This document shows positions 31,069 to 38,946 of a DNA stretch of 64,000 bases, in pieces (position 1 is the stretch's first letter; each line of letters opens with the position of its first letter). Source of the DNA: Glycocaulis profundi. GTDB lineage: Bacteria > Pseudomonadota > Alphaproteobacteria > Caulobacterales > Maricaulaceae. The stretch spans positions 62,001 through 126,000 of the forward strand of contig VJOU01000007.1 in assembly GCA_007050995.1 (NCBI GenBank). The letters are read 5' to 3'. The position numbers were made by a program, and so were the translations under genes. The notes below the pieces were generated by a model, which saw nothing but the letters and a program-made list of their open reading frames with translations, made no database searches and was not told the origin of the DNA.

Positions 31069-32190
31069 ATGGCAGCGCCCGTCGCCCTGAACCCCTTCGA
31101 AGAGCGCCTGATCGCCGCCCTGCCCGATAGCGGGACGGACTGGCGCGCCCGTCTGGGCCGCCAGATCGGAACCCACGGCCTGCCCCACCGCCGGGTGGAG
31201 GAATGGAAGTGGACCGATCTGCGCGCCGCGCTGGCCAAGTCCGAGGCCGGAGCGGGCGAGCTTATCGTGAAAGGCTCGCGCGAGCCTGACGAGACCGCGC
31301 CCGTCTCCAGCGCGCCCTTCCTGCTGATGCCGCGCCTGGCCGCCGCGCTGGGCGGGGACGCCCGCGTGTTCCGCATCGGCAAGAAGCAGGACGGCCCGCT
31401 TGAGCTCGACCTGACGGTCGAGGCGGGCATGGGTCATGGCGTCGTGGTCGTGAACGTCGCCCGCGGCGTGAAGGCGGAACTGCGCGAGCGCTATCACGTC
31501 GCCCCCGGCGCGTTCGCCAACATCGCCGTCATCATCAATCTGGGCGAGGATACCGAGCTGGTCCGGCTGGTCGAGCAGGCCGACAGCGCCGAGGGTGTGC
31601 TGGTGGTCACCACCGGCGCCGAGCTGGGCGAGGGCGCCCGCTTCGATCAGACCACGCTGGGCTTCGGCGGCCGTCTGGCCCGGCTGGAGACCCATGTGGG
31701 CCATCCAGGCGAAGGCGCGGAGGTGATCCTGAACGGCGCCTACGTGCTGGGGCAGGGGCGCCATCTCGACCAGACCACCTACGTCACCCACAACGGCCCG
31801 AACGGCGTCACCCGCGAGCTGTTCAAGGGCGCGGCGCTGGCGGGCGGCAAGGGCGTGTTCCAGGGCAAGATTCATGTCGAGCGCGAGGCCCAGAAGACCG
31901 ACGCGCAGATGAACCATCGCGGCATGCTGCTCGACGAGCGCGCCGAGATCGACACCAAGCCCGAGCTGGAGATCTACGCCGACGACGTGGTCTGCGCCCA
32001 CGGCGCGGCGCTGGGCGCGGTGGACGCCGAGGCCCTGTTCTACATGCGCCAGCGCGGCATGACCGAGACCCAGGCCCGCGCGGTGCTGACCGAGAGCTTC
32101 CTCGCCGAGCCGCTGGACCGGCTCGCGGACGAGGATCTGAAGACCCGCTGGATGGACATGGTGCGCGGCGCGCTGAGGCCGGACGGATGA
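31069..32190 (+). CDS. sufD: Fe-S assembly protein SufD
   Basis: 373 aa SufB paralogue that pairs with it in the scaffold. Begins with PHRRVEEWKWTDLRAAL, a common SufD feature. The C-terminal beta-helix includes QTTYVTHNGPNGVTRELFKG, QKTDAQMNHRGMLLDERAEI and VVCAHGAALGAVDAEALFYM, with the His thought to bind iron. The stop overlaps the sufS start (ATGA). Confidence 0.95.
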   Translation: MAAPVALNPFEERLIAALPDSGTDWRARLGRQIGTHGLPHRRVEEWKWTDLRAALAKSEAGAGELIVKGSREPDETAPVSSAPFLLMPRLAAALGGDARVFRIGKKQDGPLELDLTVEAGMGHGVVVVNVARGVKAELRERYHVAPGAFANIAVIINLGEDTELVRLVEQADSAEGVLVVTTGAELGEGARFDQTTLGFGGRLARLETHVGHPGEGAEVILNGAYVLGQGRHLDQTTYVTHNGPNGVTRELFKGAALAGGKGVFQGKIHVEREAQKTDAQMNHRGMLLDERAEIDTKPELEIYADDVVCAHGAALGAVDAEALFYMRQRGMTETQARAVLTESFLAEPLDRLADEDLKTRWMDMVRGALRPDG

Positions 32191-33428
32191 ACGCGCCGGG
32201 CAGACCCGTGGCCGCGTTCGACGCCGACGCCATCCGGGCCCAGTTCCCGATCCTGTCACGGCAGGTGAACGGGCAACCTCTGGCCTATCTGGACAGCGCC
32301 GCCAGCGCCCAGAAGCCCGAGGCCGTGATCGAGGCGGTCGCCGATGTCTGGCGCTCGTCCTACGCCAACGTCCATCGGGGCCTGCACACCCTCGCCAACG
32401 AGGCCACCGAGGCTTTCGAGGGCGCGCGCGCGAAGACGGCCCGCTTCCTGGGCGCGGCCCGGCCTGAACAGATCGTGCTGACCCGCGGCGCGACCGAGGC
32501 GATCAATCTGGTCGCCAGCGCGCTGGGCCAGTCCATCAATGAGGGCGATGAAATCATCCTCTCCCAGATGGAGCATCACTCCAACATCGTGCCCTGGCAC
32601 TTCCTGCGCGAACGCAGGGGCGCGGTGATCCGCTGGGCGCCCGTCACCGACGATGGCTCTCTTGATATTGAGGCTTACGAGGCGCTGTTCACAGATCGCA
32701 CCAAGATCGTGGCCGTCACCCACATGTCCAACGTGCTGGGCACGGTCACGCCCGCGAAACGCCTGACCGAGATCGCCCATGCCCGCGGCGTGCCGATCCT
32801 GCTGGATGGCTCTCAGGCGGCGGTCCACGGGCACGTGAACGTCGATGAGATCGGCTGCGACTTCTATGTCTGCACCGGCCACAAGCTGTACGGCCCGAAC
32901 GCCTGCGGCGCGCTCTATGCCGCCGGGGACTGGCTCGACCGCCTGCCGCCCTTCATGGGCGGGGGCGAGATGATCGCCGAGGTCAGCGAAGACGGCGTGG
33001 TCTATGCCGACGCGCCCCACAAGTTCGAGGCCGGCACCCCCGCCATCGCGGACGTGATCGGCATGGGCGCGGCGCTCGACTGGCTGACCGCGCAGGACCG
33101 CGCGGTCATCGAGGCCCATGAAAAGGCGCTGCTGAACCGCGCCACCGCCGGGCTGATGGAGATCGAGGGCGCGCGCGTGATCGGCACGACGCAAGGCAAG
33201 GGCGCCATCCTGTCCTTCGTGATCGACGGCGCGCATCCCCACGATCTGGCCCAGATCATGGACAAGTACGGCGTGGCCGTGCGCGCGGGCCATCACTGCG
33301 CCCATCCGCTGATGAAGCGCTTCGGCGTGACCGCCACCGTGCGCGCCAGCTTCGCGGCCTATTCGAACGCGGCGGATGTGGACGCCTTCCTTTCCGCATT
33401 GCGCAAGGCGCGCGCGTTTCTCATCTAG
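32187..33428 (+). CDS. sufS: Cysteine desulfurase SufS (group II)
   Basis: 413 aa. Main sulfur source for SufBCD. LDSAASAQKPEAVIEAV near the N-terminus, MSNVLGTVTPAKRLTEIAHA, PLP lysine in VCTGHKLYGPNACG, and the short group II loop with catalytic Cys in RAGHHCAHPLMKRFG. Group II enzymes usually need a SufE or SufU partner; none is in this window. Confidence 0.96.
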   Translation: MNAPGRPVAAFDADAIRAQFPILSRQVNGQPLAYLDSAASAQKPEAVIEAVADVWRSSYANVHRGLHTLANEATEAFEGARAKTARFLGAARPEQIVLTRGATEAINLVASALGQSINEGDEIILSQMEHHSNIVPWHFLRERRGAVIRWAPVTDDGSLDIEAYEALFTDRTKIVAVTHMSNVLGTVTPAKRLTEIAHARGVPILLDGSQAAVHGHVNVDEIGCDFYVCTGHKLYGPNACGALYAAGDWLDRLPPFMGGGEMIAEVSEDGVVYADAPHKFEAGTPAIADVIGMGAALDWLTAQDRAVIEAHEKALLNRATAGLMEIEGARVIGTTQGKGAILSFVIDGAHPHDLAQIMDKYGVAVRAGHHCAHPLMKRFGVTATVRASFAAYSNAADVDAFLSALRKARAFLI

Positions 33429-33433
33429 GGGAC

Positions 33434-33865
33434 ATGGACCGTCAGATGACCGATACCACCCAGACCACAGCCGAGCCGGTCGCGCGCGACGTGATCGACC
33501 TGTCCCCGCCTGCGCCAGCAGCGCCGGAGACCGGGCTGACCGCGATCCCCGAAGCGGAGGTCGCGCGCATCACCGACGACGTGGTCGCCGCCCTCAAATC
33601 CGTCTACGACCCCGAGATCCCGGTGGACATCTACGAGCTGGGCCTGATCTATCAGGTCGATCTGGAGGACGACCGGACGCTGAAGGTCGAGATGACCCTG
33701 ACCGCGCCGGGCTGCCCGGTGGCCGGCGAGATGCCCGGCTGGATCCAGGAGGCCTGCGACAAGGTCGAGGGCGTGGAGCGCACCGAGGTGACGCTGACCT
33801 TCGATCCGCCCTGGACGCCCGACCGGATGACCGACGAGGCCCGGCTCCAGCTCAACATGCTCTGA
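33434..33865 (+). CDS. sufT: SufT/MIP18 (DUF59) Fe-S maturation factor
   Basis: 143 aa. After a variable N-terminal tail of about 45 residues the MIP18 domain reads ALKSVYDPEIPVDIYELGLI, LTAPGCPVAGEMPGW with its conserved Cys, and LTFDPPWTPDRMTDEARLQL. SufT is thought to help deliver or mature Fe-S clusters. An alternative start at 33446 exists. Lies between sufS and sufA. Confidence 0.92.
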   Translation: MDRQMTDTTQTTAEPVARDVIDLSPPAPAAPETGLTAIPEAEVARITDDVVAALKSVYDPEIPVDIYELGLIYQVDLEDDRTLKVEMTLTAPGCPVAGEMPGWIQEACDKVEGVERTEVTLTFDPPWTPDRMTDEARLQLNML

Positions 33866-33875
33866 AGGAGCGCCC

Positions 33876-34235
33876 ATGACCCGCGAACGTCCCAAGGCCG
33901 TGACCCTGACCGATGCCGCCGCCGAGCGCGTGAAGGCCCTGATGGCCCGCGGCGGGCAGGGCTTCTTGCGCGTGGGCGTGAAGAATGGCGGCTGCGCGGG
34001 CATGGAATACACCATGGACTACGTGGACGCGCCCGCCGCGCTGGACGAGCGGGTCGAGGACCGGGGCGTGGAGATCGTCATCGATTCCAAGGCTCTGCTG
34101 TTCCTGCTCGGCTCCCAGATCGATTACGAGGTCACGCCGCTGCACGCGAAATTCGTGTTCCGCAATCCCAACCAGACCGACGCCTGCGGCTGCGGGGAGA
34201 GCGTGACCCTGATTCCGGCCGAACTGCGTAACTGA
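33876..34235 (+). CDS. sufA: A-type Fe-S carrier SufA/IscA
   Basis: 119 aa. HesB/IscA fold. Three cluster-binding cysteines are present: one in KNGGCAGMEYTMDYV and two in QTDACGCGESVTL. The middle residues (VIDSKALLFLLGSQIDYE) are typical. It receives clusters from SufBCD and passes them to apo-proteins. Last gene of the suf operon, 10 nt after sufT. Confidence 0.95.
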   Translation: MTRERPKAVTLTDAAAERVKALMARGGQGFLRVGVKNGGCAGMEYTMDYVDAPAALDERVEDRGVEIVIDSKALLFLLGSQIDYEVTPLHAKFVFRNPNQTDACGCGESVTLIPAELRN

Positions 34236-34265
34236 CCCCCTTGCCCGGGGCGTCCCGCCGTCTTA

Positions 34266-34287
34266 GTTGATCCGTCCAGGGATCAAC
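34266..34287 (+). other. Leader hairpin or operator upstream of GST
   Basis: GTTGATCC (34266-34273) and GGATCAAC (34280-34287) are perfect inverted arms with a 6-nt spacer, ending 13 nt before the GST start and beside its GGGACG ribosome site. It may be an operator or an RNA hairpin limiting translation. Confidence 0.4.
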
Positions 34288-34300
34288 CAGGGACGATGTG

Positions 34301-34903
34301 ATGAAGCTGCTGGTCTCAGCGACCTCGCCTTACGCCCGCAAATGCCGGGCGCTGATCATCGAGAAGAGTCTGGAAAAGCGGATCGCGGTGGCCGAATGCC
34401 CGCCGATGGACGATCCGGCCGAGCTTCATGCGGTCAATCCGCTGGGCAAGGTGCCCGCTCTGATCCGGGACCGCGGCCCGGCCCTGTTCGACTCCCCCGT
34501 CATCTGCGAGTTCATCGACAGCCTGGACGACGAACGCTGGATTCCGTCCGGCGGCGAAAGCCGCCTCATGGTGCTCCGCCAGCAGGCCATGGCCGACGGC
34601 ATTCTCGATCTGGTCATGGGCCGCCGCATCGAGCTCAATCGCGACATCACCCTGCGCTGGCCGTTCTGGGCCGAGCGCTGGGAGGCGGCCATCGTGCGCG
34701 CGCTGGACGTGCTGGAAGCCGAGCGCAGCCATTTCGAGCGCTCCGCGGATCTGGGCGCGCTGTCGATCGGGATCGCGCTGGGCTATCTCGACCTGCGCTA
34801 TCATGAGCTCGACTGGCGGGCGAGCCATCCTGGCCTCGCCGCCTTCCACGGCCGCTGGGCCGAACGCGACAGCTTCCGCCTCACGGAACCGCCGAAGGGG
34901 TGA
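34301..34903 (+). CDS. Glutathione S-transferase-like protein
   Basis: 200 aa. Thioredoxin-fold N-domain (MKLLVSATSPYARKCRALII, NPLGKVPALIRDRGPALFDS with the SPVIC glutathione-binding Ser region) and helical C-domain (about 85-195). SPYARKC is a usual beta/zeta-like active-site start with Ser. Substrate unknown; roles range from detoxification to thiol repair. Start at the ATG rather than the in-frame GTG at 34298. Transcribed away from the suf operon end and convergent with the GGDEF gene. Confidence 0.85.
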   Translation: MKLLVSATSPYARKCRALIIEKSLEKRIAVAECPPMDDPAELHAVNPLGKVPALIRDRGPALFDSPVICEFIDSLDDERWIPSGGESRLMVLRQQAMADGILDLVMGRRIELNRDITLRWPFWAERWEAAIVRALDVLEAERSHFERSADLGALSIGIALGYLDLRYHELDWRASHPGLAAFHGRWAERDSFRLTEPPKG

Positions 34904-34930
34904 ACTGAGGCTAGGCTGAAATCAAACATG

Positions 34931-34955
34931 AAAAACCCCGCGGCGAAGCGCGGGG
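34931..34955 (-). terminator. Rho-independent terminator of the GGDEF gene
   Basis: CCCCGCG (34936-34942) and CGCGGGG (34949-34955) form a 7-bp stem with loop GCGAAG. On the minus strand the stem is followed by TTTTT (complement of 34931-34935), 25 bp after the GGDEF gene stop. Confidence 0.85.
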
Positions 34956-34979
34956 CGGGAGTTGGAAGGGCGAGGGCGG

Positions 34980-36026
34980 TCAGGCCGCCGCGGTCGCCTG
35001 CACGCCGTCGGTGGTCAGGCGGTTGCGGCCGGTCTGCTTGGATTTGTAGAGATTCACGTCCGCGCGCTCGATCAGCTCTTCGACCGATTCACCCAGACGG
35101 TGCTGGGACACGCCCATCGACACGGTGATGTGGCCCAGATCCTCGTTGGTGGATTTGCGCAGCAGGCGCTTGGATTCCACCGTGGCGCGGACCTTCTCCG
35201 CGATGGCCATGGCGTCGTCCAGCCGGGTCTTGGGCAGCACCACGGCGAACTCCTCGCCGCCATAGCGCGCGACCAGATGGTGGTCCTTGGAGAAGCGCGA
35301 CAGGCAGGCGGCCACGAAGCGGATGATCTGGTCGCCCGTCTGATGGCCCCAGGTGTCGTTGAAGCGCTTGAAATGGTCGATGTCGCACAGGATCAGCGAG
35401 AAGTCGTCGCCCTGCAGCTCGGCGGCCCGGCGCGACTTGCGCATGGCCTCGTCGAACCGCTTGCGGTTGGCCACGCCGGTCAGGGCGTCGGTCATCGCCT
35501 CTTCGCGGACCTTTTCGAGATTGTCACGCAGCTGGTCGACCTCGCTGGAGGTCTCCTGCAGGCGGCGCTCCAGCTCGCGCGAGCGGCGCTGCATGCGCGC
35601 GGTGGCTGAAACCAGTCCCTCGACCATGCGGCGCAGGGAGCTTTCGTCCGTGGAGGTTTCCAGCGCGCCGCTGGCGCCTGCCAGCGCCTCGCCATAAGCG
35701 GCGGTGTCGCGCTCGACGTCTTCGAGTGTCCTGACCACCACGCCCAGCTCCCGGCTCATCGCTCCGCCCGTTTCGATCACGGCGTCCTGAATCCGCTTGA
35801 AGGTGAAATGGCGCTCATAGAGATCTTCGCAGAAATCGTCCTCGATGGGGCCGCCGCGGGCGATGCGCTCCTGCAGGGCCTCGCACAGTTCGGGGATGGA
35901 ATCGGAGGCATAGCTCACCCAGACCGCGTAGTTCTGCGGGGTGGGCGCGACGCCGTGCTCGGCCATCAGCGCCAGCGCGGTCCGCGCCAGCTCGATGCCC
36001 TCGGGCGTGTGAAGACGACCATTCAC
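34980..36026 (-). CDS. Diguanylate cyclase (GGDEF domain)
   Basis: 348 aa, no signal peptide or membrane segment. The N-terminal half is helical with a coiled coil (about 130-175, RRSRELERRLQETSSEVDQL). The GGDEF domain (about 180-340) has DALTGVANRKRFDEAM, ILCDIDHFKRFNDTWGHQ and the active site RYGGEEF, so it should make c-di-GMP. The inhibitory I-site RxxD that normally precedes the active site reads KDHH, so ordinary product inhibition is probably lost. Cytosolic; its N-terminal input signal is unknown. Confidence 0.92.
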   Translation of the reverse strand: MNGRLHTPEGIELARTALALMAEHGVAPTPQNYAVWVSYASDSIPELCEALQERIARGGPIEDDFCEDLYERHFTFKRIQDAVIETGGAMSRELGVVVRTLEDVERDTAAYGEALAGASGALETSTDESSLRRMVEGLVSATARMQRRSRELERRLQETSSEVDQLRDNLEKVREEAMTDALTGVANRKRFDEAMRKSRRAAELQGDDFSLILCDIDHFKRFNDTWGHQTGDQIIRFVAACLSRFSKDHHLVARYGGEEFAVVLPKTRLDDAMAIAEKVRATVESKRLLRKSTNEDLGHITVSMGVSQHRLGESVEELIERADVNLYKSKQTGRNRLTTDGVQATAAA

Positions 36027-36156
36027 CGTTGTATCCCCGCCGATTCTGCCGCGTCCGCGTTTTGCGAATGCGGTGACTTCGTTTCACGGACTTTAGGGCC
36101 GCGAATGGAAACACCCGGTAAACGCGATCAGATTTTTCGGGGTTTCAGGGCGATTT

Positions 36157-37515
36157 TCAGGCCAGGGCGGAGCGCAGGAGAAAATCGGGAACATGGTCCC
36201 CGAAGCCCTCGGCGACGTCGGAATCATCCTTGTCCTGCCGGGGCTTGGGCGCGTCCTTGCGGCCCGCGCCGCCGCGGGAGCGGCGCCGGGGGGCGGACTT
36301 TTCCCTGGTGGGTTCCGCCTGTTCCGGTTTCGGCTCGGGCTTCGCCTCGGAAGAAGGCTCTTTCGCCTTCTGGTTGTCGGGCTTGGTCAGTCCGCCCAGA
36401 TCCAGCGTCTCGGGCTCGCTGCCGATATGCTTGATGACCGCAGCCAGGGACTTGGAGTCCTCGGGGCCCACTACGGAGACCGATTCCCCTTTCAGGCCCG
36501 CGCGGCCCGTCCGGCCGATGCGGTGGACGTAGTCGTCCGGCGAGCGGGGCAGGTCGTAGTTGAACACGTGGCTGACCGCGGGGATGTCCAGCCCGCGCGC
36601 GGCCACGTCGGACGCCACCAGGATGCGCACGGCGCCGGACTTGAACTCGTCCAGGGTCTGCGTGCGCAGCGACTGGGCCAGATCGCCATGGATCGGGGCG
36701 GCGGAGAAGCCGTGACGCTGCAGCGAGCGGGCGACCACGTCCACGTCGCGCTTGCGGTTGCAGAACACGATGCCGTTCTTCACGCCCTCGCGGTTGATCG
36801 CGGCGCGCAGGGCGGCCCGCTTGGATTTGGGCGAGCCGTCCGAGACCTTCACGAGGTACTGCGTGATCGTCTCGGCGGTCTGCGCGGGGCGGGAGACCTC
36901 GACCCGTTCGGGATCCTTGAGGAAGGTGTTGACCAGTCGCACGATCTCGTTGGGCATGGTCGCCGAGAAGAACAGGGTCTGGCGGCGCGGCGGCACCATC
37001 TTGAAGATGCGTTCGATGTCGGGGATGAAGCCCATGTCCAGCATGCGGTCGGCTTCGTCCACCACCATGATCTGGATGTCGGTGAGCAGGATCTTGCCCC
37101 GCTCGCAGTGGTCCAGGAAGCGACCGGGCGTGGCGACGAGCACGTCCGCGCCCGAGTTCAGGATCTTCTCCTGCGGGCCGTAGGACACGCCGCCGATCAG
37201 CAGCGCCATCGTCAGCTTGGTGTTCTTCGAATAGGTCGTGAAGTTCTCAGCGACCTGGGCGGCCAGTTCGCGCGTGGGGCACAGGATCAGAGAGCGCGGC
37301 ATGCGCGCCTTGGCCCGTCCGCGCGACAGCCGTTCGATCAGGGGCAGGGTGAACGACGCGGTCTTGCCCGTGCCGGTCTGCGCGATGCCCAGCACGTCGC
37401 GACCGGTCAGGGCGACCGGAATGGCGCCCTGCTGGATCGGCGTGGGGGTCTCGTAGCCCGCGTCCTTGACGGCGGAGAGCACCTTGGGGCTCAGGCCCAG
37501 ATCGTCGAAAGTCAT
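36157..37515 (-). CDS. DEAD-box RNA helicase (RhlE-like)
   Basis: 452 aa from MTFDDLGLSP. Motifs are complete: Q motif PTPIQQGAIP, I AQTGTGKT, Ia PTRELAAQ, II VVDEADRM, III SAT, IV VFCNRKR, V ARGLDIPAV and VI HRIGRTGR. Residues about 375-440 are a low-complexity basic/acidic tail (PRRRSRGGAGRKDAPKPR). Likely remodels structured RNA in ribosome assembly or in the RNase E degradosome. A consensus-like promoter lies about 90 bp upstream. The start at 37515 has GAGG close by; the frame extends to 37608 without family support. Confidence 0.92.
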   Translation of the reverse strand: MTFDDLGLSPKVLSAVKDAGYETPTPIQQGAIPVALTGRDVLGIAQTGTGKTASFTLPLIERLSRGRAKARMPRSLILCPTRELAAQVAENFTTYSKNTKLTMALLIGGVSYGPQEKILNSGADVLVATPGRFLDHCERGKILLTDIQIMVVDEADRMLDMGFIPDIERIFKMVPPRRQTLFFSATMPNEIVRLVNTFLKDPERVEVSRPAQTAETITQYLVKVSDGSPKSKRAALRAAINREGVKNGIVFCNRKRDVDVVARSLQRHGFSAAPIHGDLAQSLRTQTLDEFKSGAVRILVASDVAARGLDIPAVSHVFNYDLPRSPDDYVHRIGRTGRAGLKGESVSVVGPEDSKSLAAVIKHIGSEPETLDLGGLTKPDNQKAKEPSSEAKPEPKPEQAEPTREKSAPRRRSRGGAGRKDAPKPRQDKDDSDVAEGFGDHVPDFLLRSALA

Positions 37516-37603
37516 GCGCCTCGCTGACGCGCCGACCGCCTTCGGCCGGCGTCTTCTCATGGTTGAAGGCTGGGGCGGAGCTCCGCACCCGGCGATGGCG
37601 CGC

Positions 37604-37631
37604 AACATAGGCGCACGGCGCGGCCTGTCAA
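37604..37631 (-). promoter_or_regulatory. Sigma-70-like promoter of the DEAD-box gene
   Basis: Read leftward, TTGACA (complement of 37626-37631) and TATGTT (complement of 37604-37609) are separated by 16 bp: a perfect -35 and a good -10. Transcription would start about 80 nt before the helicase start codon. The -35 lies in the loop of the preceding gene's hairpin. Confidence 0.6.
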
Positions 37632-37648
37632 CGCAAGGCCGCGCCGTG
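37614..37648 (-). terminator. Hairpin after the amidohydrolase pair
   Basis: CACGGCGCGGCC (37614-37625) and GGCCGCGCCGTG (37637-37648) form a perfect 12-bp stem with an 11-nt loop, 27 bp downstream of the second amidohydrolase gene. No T-tract follows, so it may be a Rho-assisted or imperfect terminator. Confidence 0.55.
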
Positions 37649-37674
37649 CTGACGCTTACGTGTTCGCCTGTGGC

Positions 37675-38946
37675 TTAATGGCGATAGCCGTACTCGCCGT
37701 TGGCGATCTCCTCGGCATAGCGTTCGGCGAGCAGGGCCTGCCGGGAGGTGAGGTCCTGGACCTCGCCGCCGATGGCCACCGCGCGCACTCCGCTGAGCAC
37801 TTCCAGCGGATCGCCGTCCCACACCACCACGTCCCCGGCATAGCCTTCGGCCAGCGCGCCATAGGTCTCGCCCACGCCGTAGATTTCCGCCGGGGTCAGG
37901 CTGATCGCCCGGAAGGCGTCCTCCCATTCAGCCCCGTGAGCCACCGCGTTGCCCGCGTGCTGGCGCAGCAGGCGGACGTTGAAATAGAGGTCCGCGCTGA
38001 CCGTGGTGTAGGCGGTCTGCACGCCCGCCGCGTGCAGCCGGGCCGGGCCGTCAAGCCGGGCGGCCAGCACGTCGAACGAGGCAGGCAGATTGCGCAGCGG
38101 GTCGAGGATGACCGGGATGCCGGCTTCGGCCAGCTCGTCGGCCACCATCCAGGCTTCCCCGCCGCCCGAAACGATCAGGCGCAGGGCGTTGTTGGCGTCG
38201 GCGAAGGCGATGGCCCGTCGGATGTCGGCGGCGCGCTCGACCTGCATCACGATGGGGATTTCCCCGCGCGAGGCGTCGACCAGGGCCGCGGCGTCGAAAC
38301 GGTTGATGGCGTCGCCCTCGTGGTGGGACATGAAGCGCCCCGGATAGAAGCGGGCGTCCTCGAAGGCCGCGCGAAGGAAGGCCCAGGCCGCCGCCCGCGA
38401 GCCGCCCGCCGTGTTCGCGCCCGACTGGGACATGTCCACGAACAGGAATTCACGCGCCGCGAACAGGCTGTCCTCGGCCCCCGACGTGTCGGCCAGCGCG
38501 CCGCGCCCGCCGATGATGGCCGGGCCGGTGGACGGATAGACCGCGAAGCGGGTGATCCCGCCCTGCCGGGCTTCGGGGATGTGCGCCCCGTTGGGGTTGA
38601 AGGCGTCCGCCACGTCGATGGACGCGGTGAAGCTCGCCTCGTTCGCGGCGGTGTCGGACGTGTTCGCCTCCAGACCCACCTCGATCAGGCCCAGCTGGGT
38701 GTGGGGATGGAACAGGCCCGGCGTGATCCATCCGCCATCGGCGTCGATCACCTCGAACCCGGCGGGGGCTTCGAGATCAGCGCCGATCTCGGCGATCTCG
38801 CCGCCGCGGATGATCACCGTGCCGTTCTCGATGACGCCCGCCTCGGTGTTGGTCACGATGCGCCCGTTGGTGACCGCGAGGTCCTGGGCGAGGGCGGGAG
38901 CGGTCGCCGCGGCGGCCAGGGCGAAGGCTGAAATATAGGCTCGCAT
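37675..38946 (-). CDS. Amidohydrolase-like protein, probably degenerate partner
   Basis: 423 aa, signal peptide ending ALAQ. Amidohydrolase-superfamily layout: N-terminal small beta domain (LAVTNGRIVTNTEAGVIENG), ADGGWITPGLFHPHTQLG, and C-terminal LTPAEIYGVGETYGALAEGYAGDVVVWDGDPLEV. Compared with the gene before it, the mid-barrel His-containing segment is VMQVERAADIRRAI, the next ligand region is LIVSGGGEAW, and no HSDD-like Asp is seen. Most metal ligands beyond HPH therefore appear missing. Its ATG overlaps the stop of the upstream paralogue. Possibly a non-catalytic subunit; the substrate is unknown. Confidence 0.8.
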   Translation of the reverse strand: MRAYISAFALAAAATAPALAQDLAVTNGRIVTNTEAGVIENGTVIIRGGEIAEIGADLEAPAGFEVIDADGGWITPGLFHPHTQLGLIEVGLEANTSDTAANEASFTASIDVADAFNPNGAHIPEARQGGITRFAVYPSTGPAIIGGRGALADTSGAEDSLFAAREFLFVDMSQSGANTAGGSRAAAWAFLRAAFEDARFYPGRFMSHHEGDAINRFDAAALVDASRGEIPIVMQVERAADIRRAIAFADANNALRLIVSGGGEAWMVADELAEAGIPVILDPLRNLPASFDVLAARLDGPARLHAAGVQTAYTTVSADLYFNVRLLRQHAGNAVAHGAEWEDAFRAISLTPAEIYGVGETYGALAEGYAGDVVVWDGDPLEVLSGVRAVAIGGEVQDLTSRQALLAERYAEEIANGEYGYRH

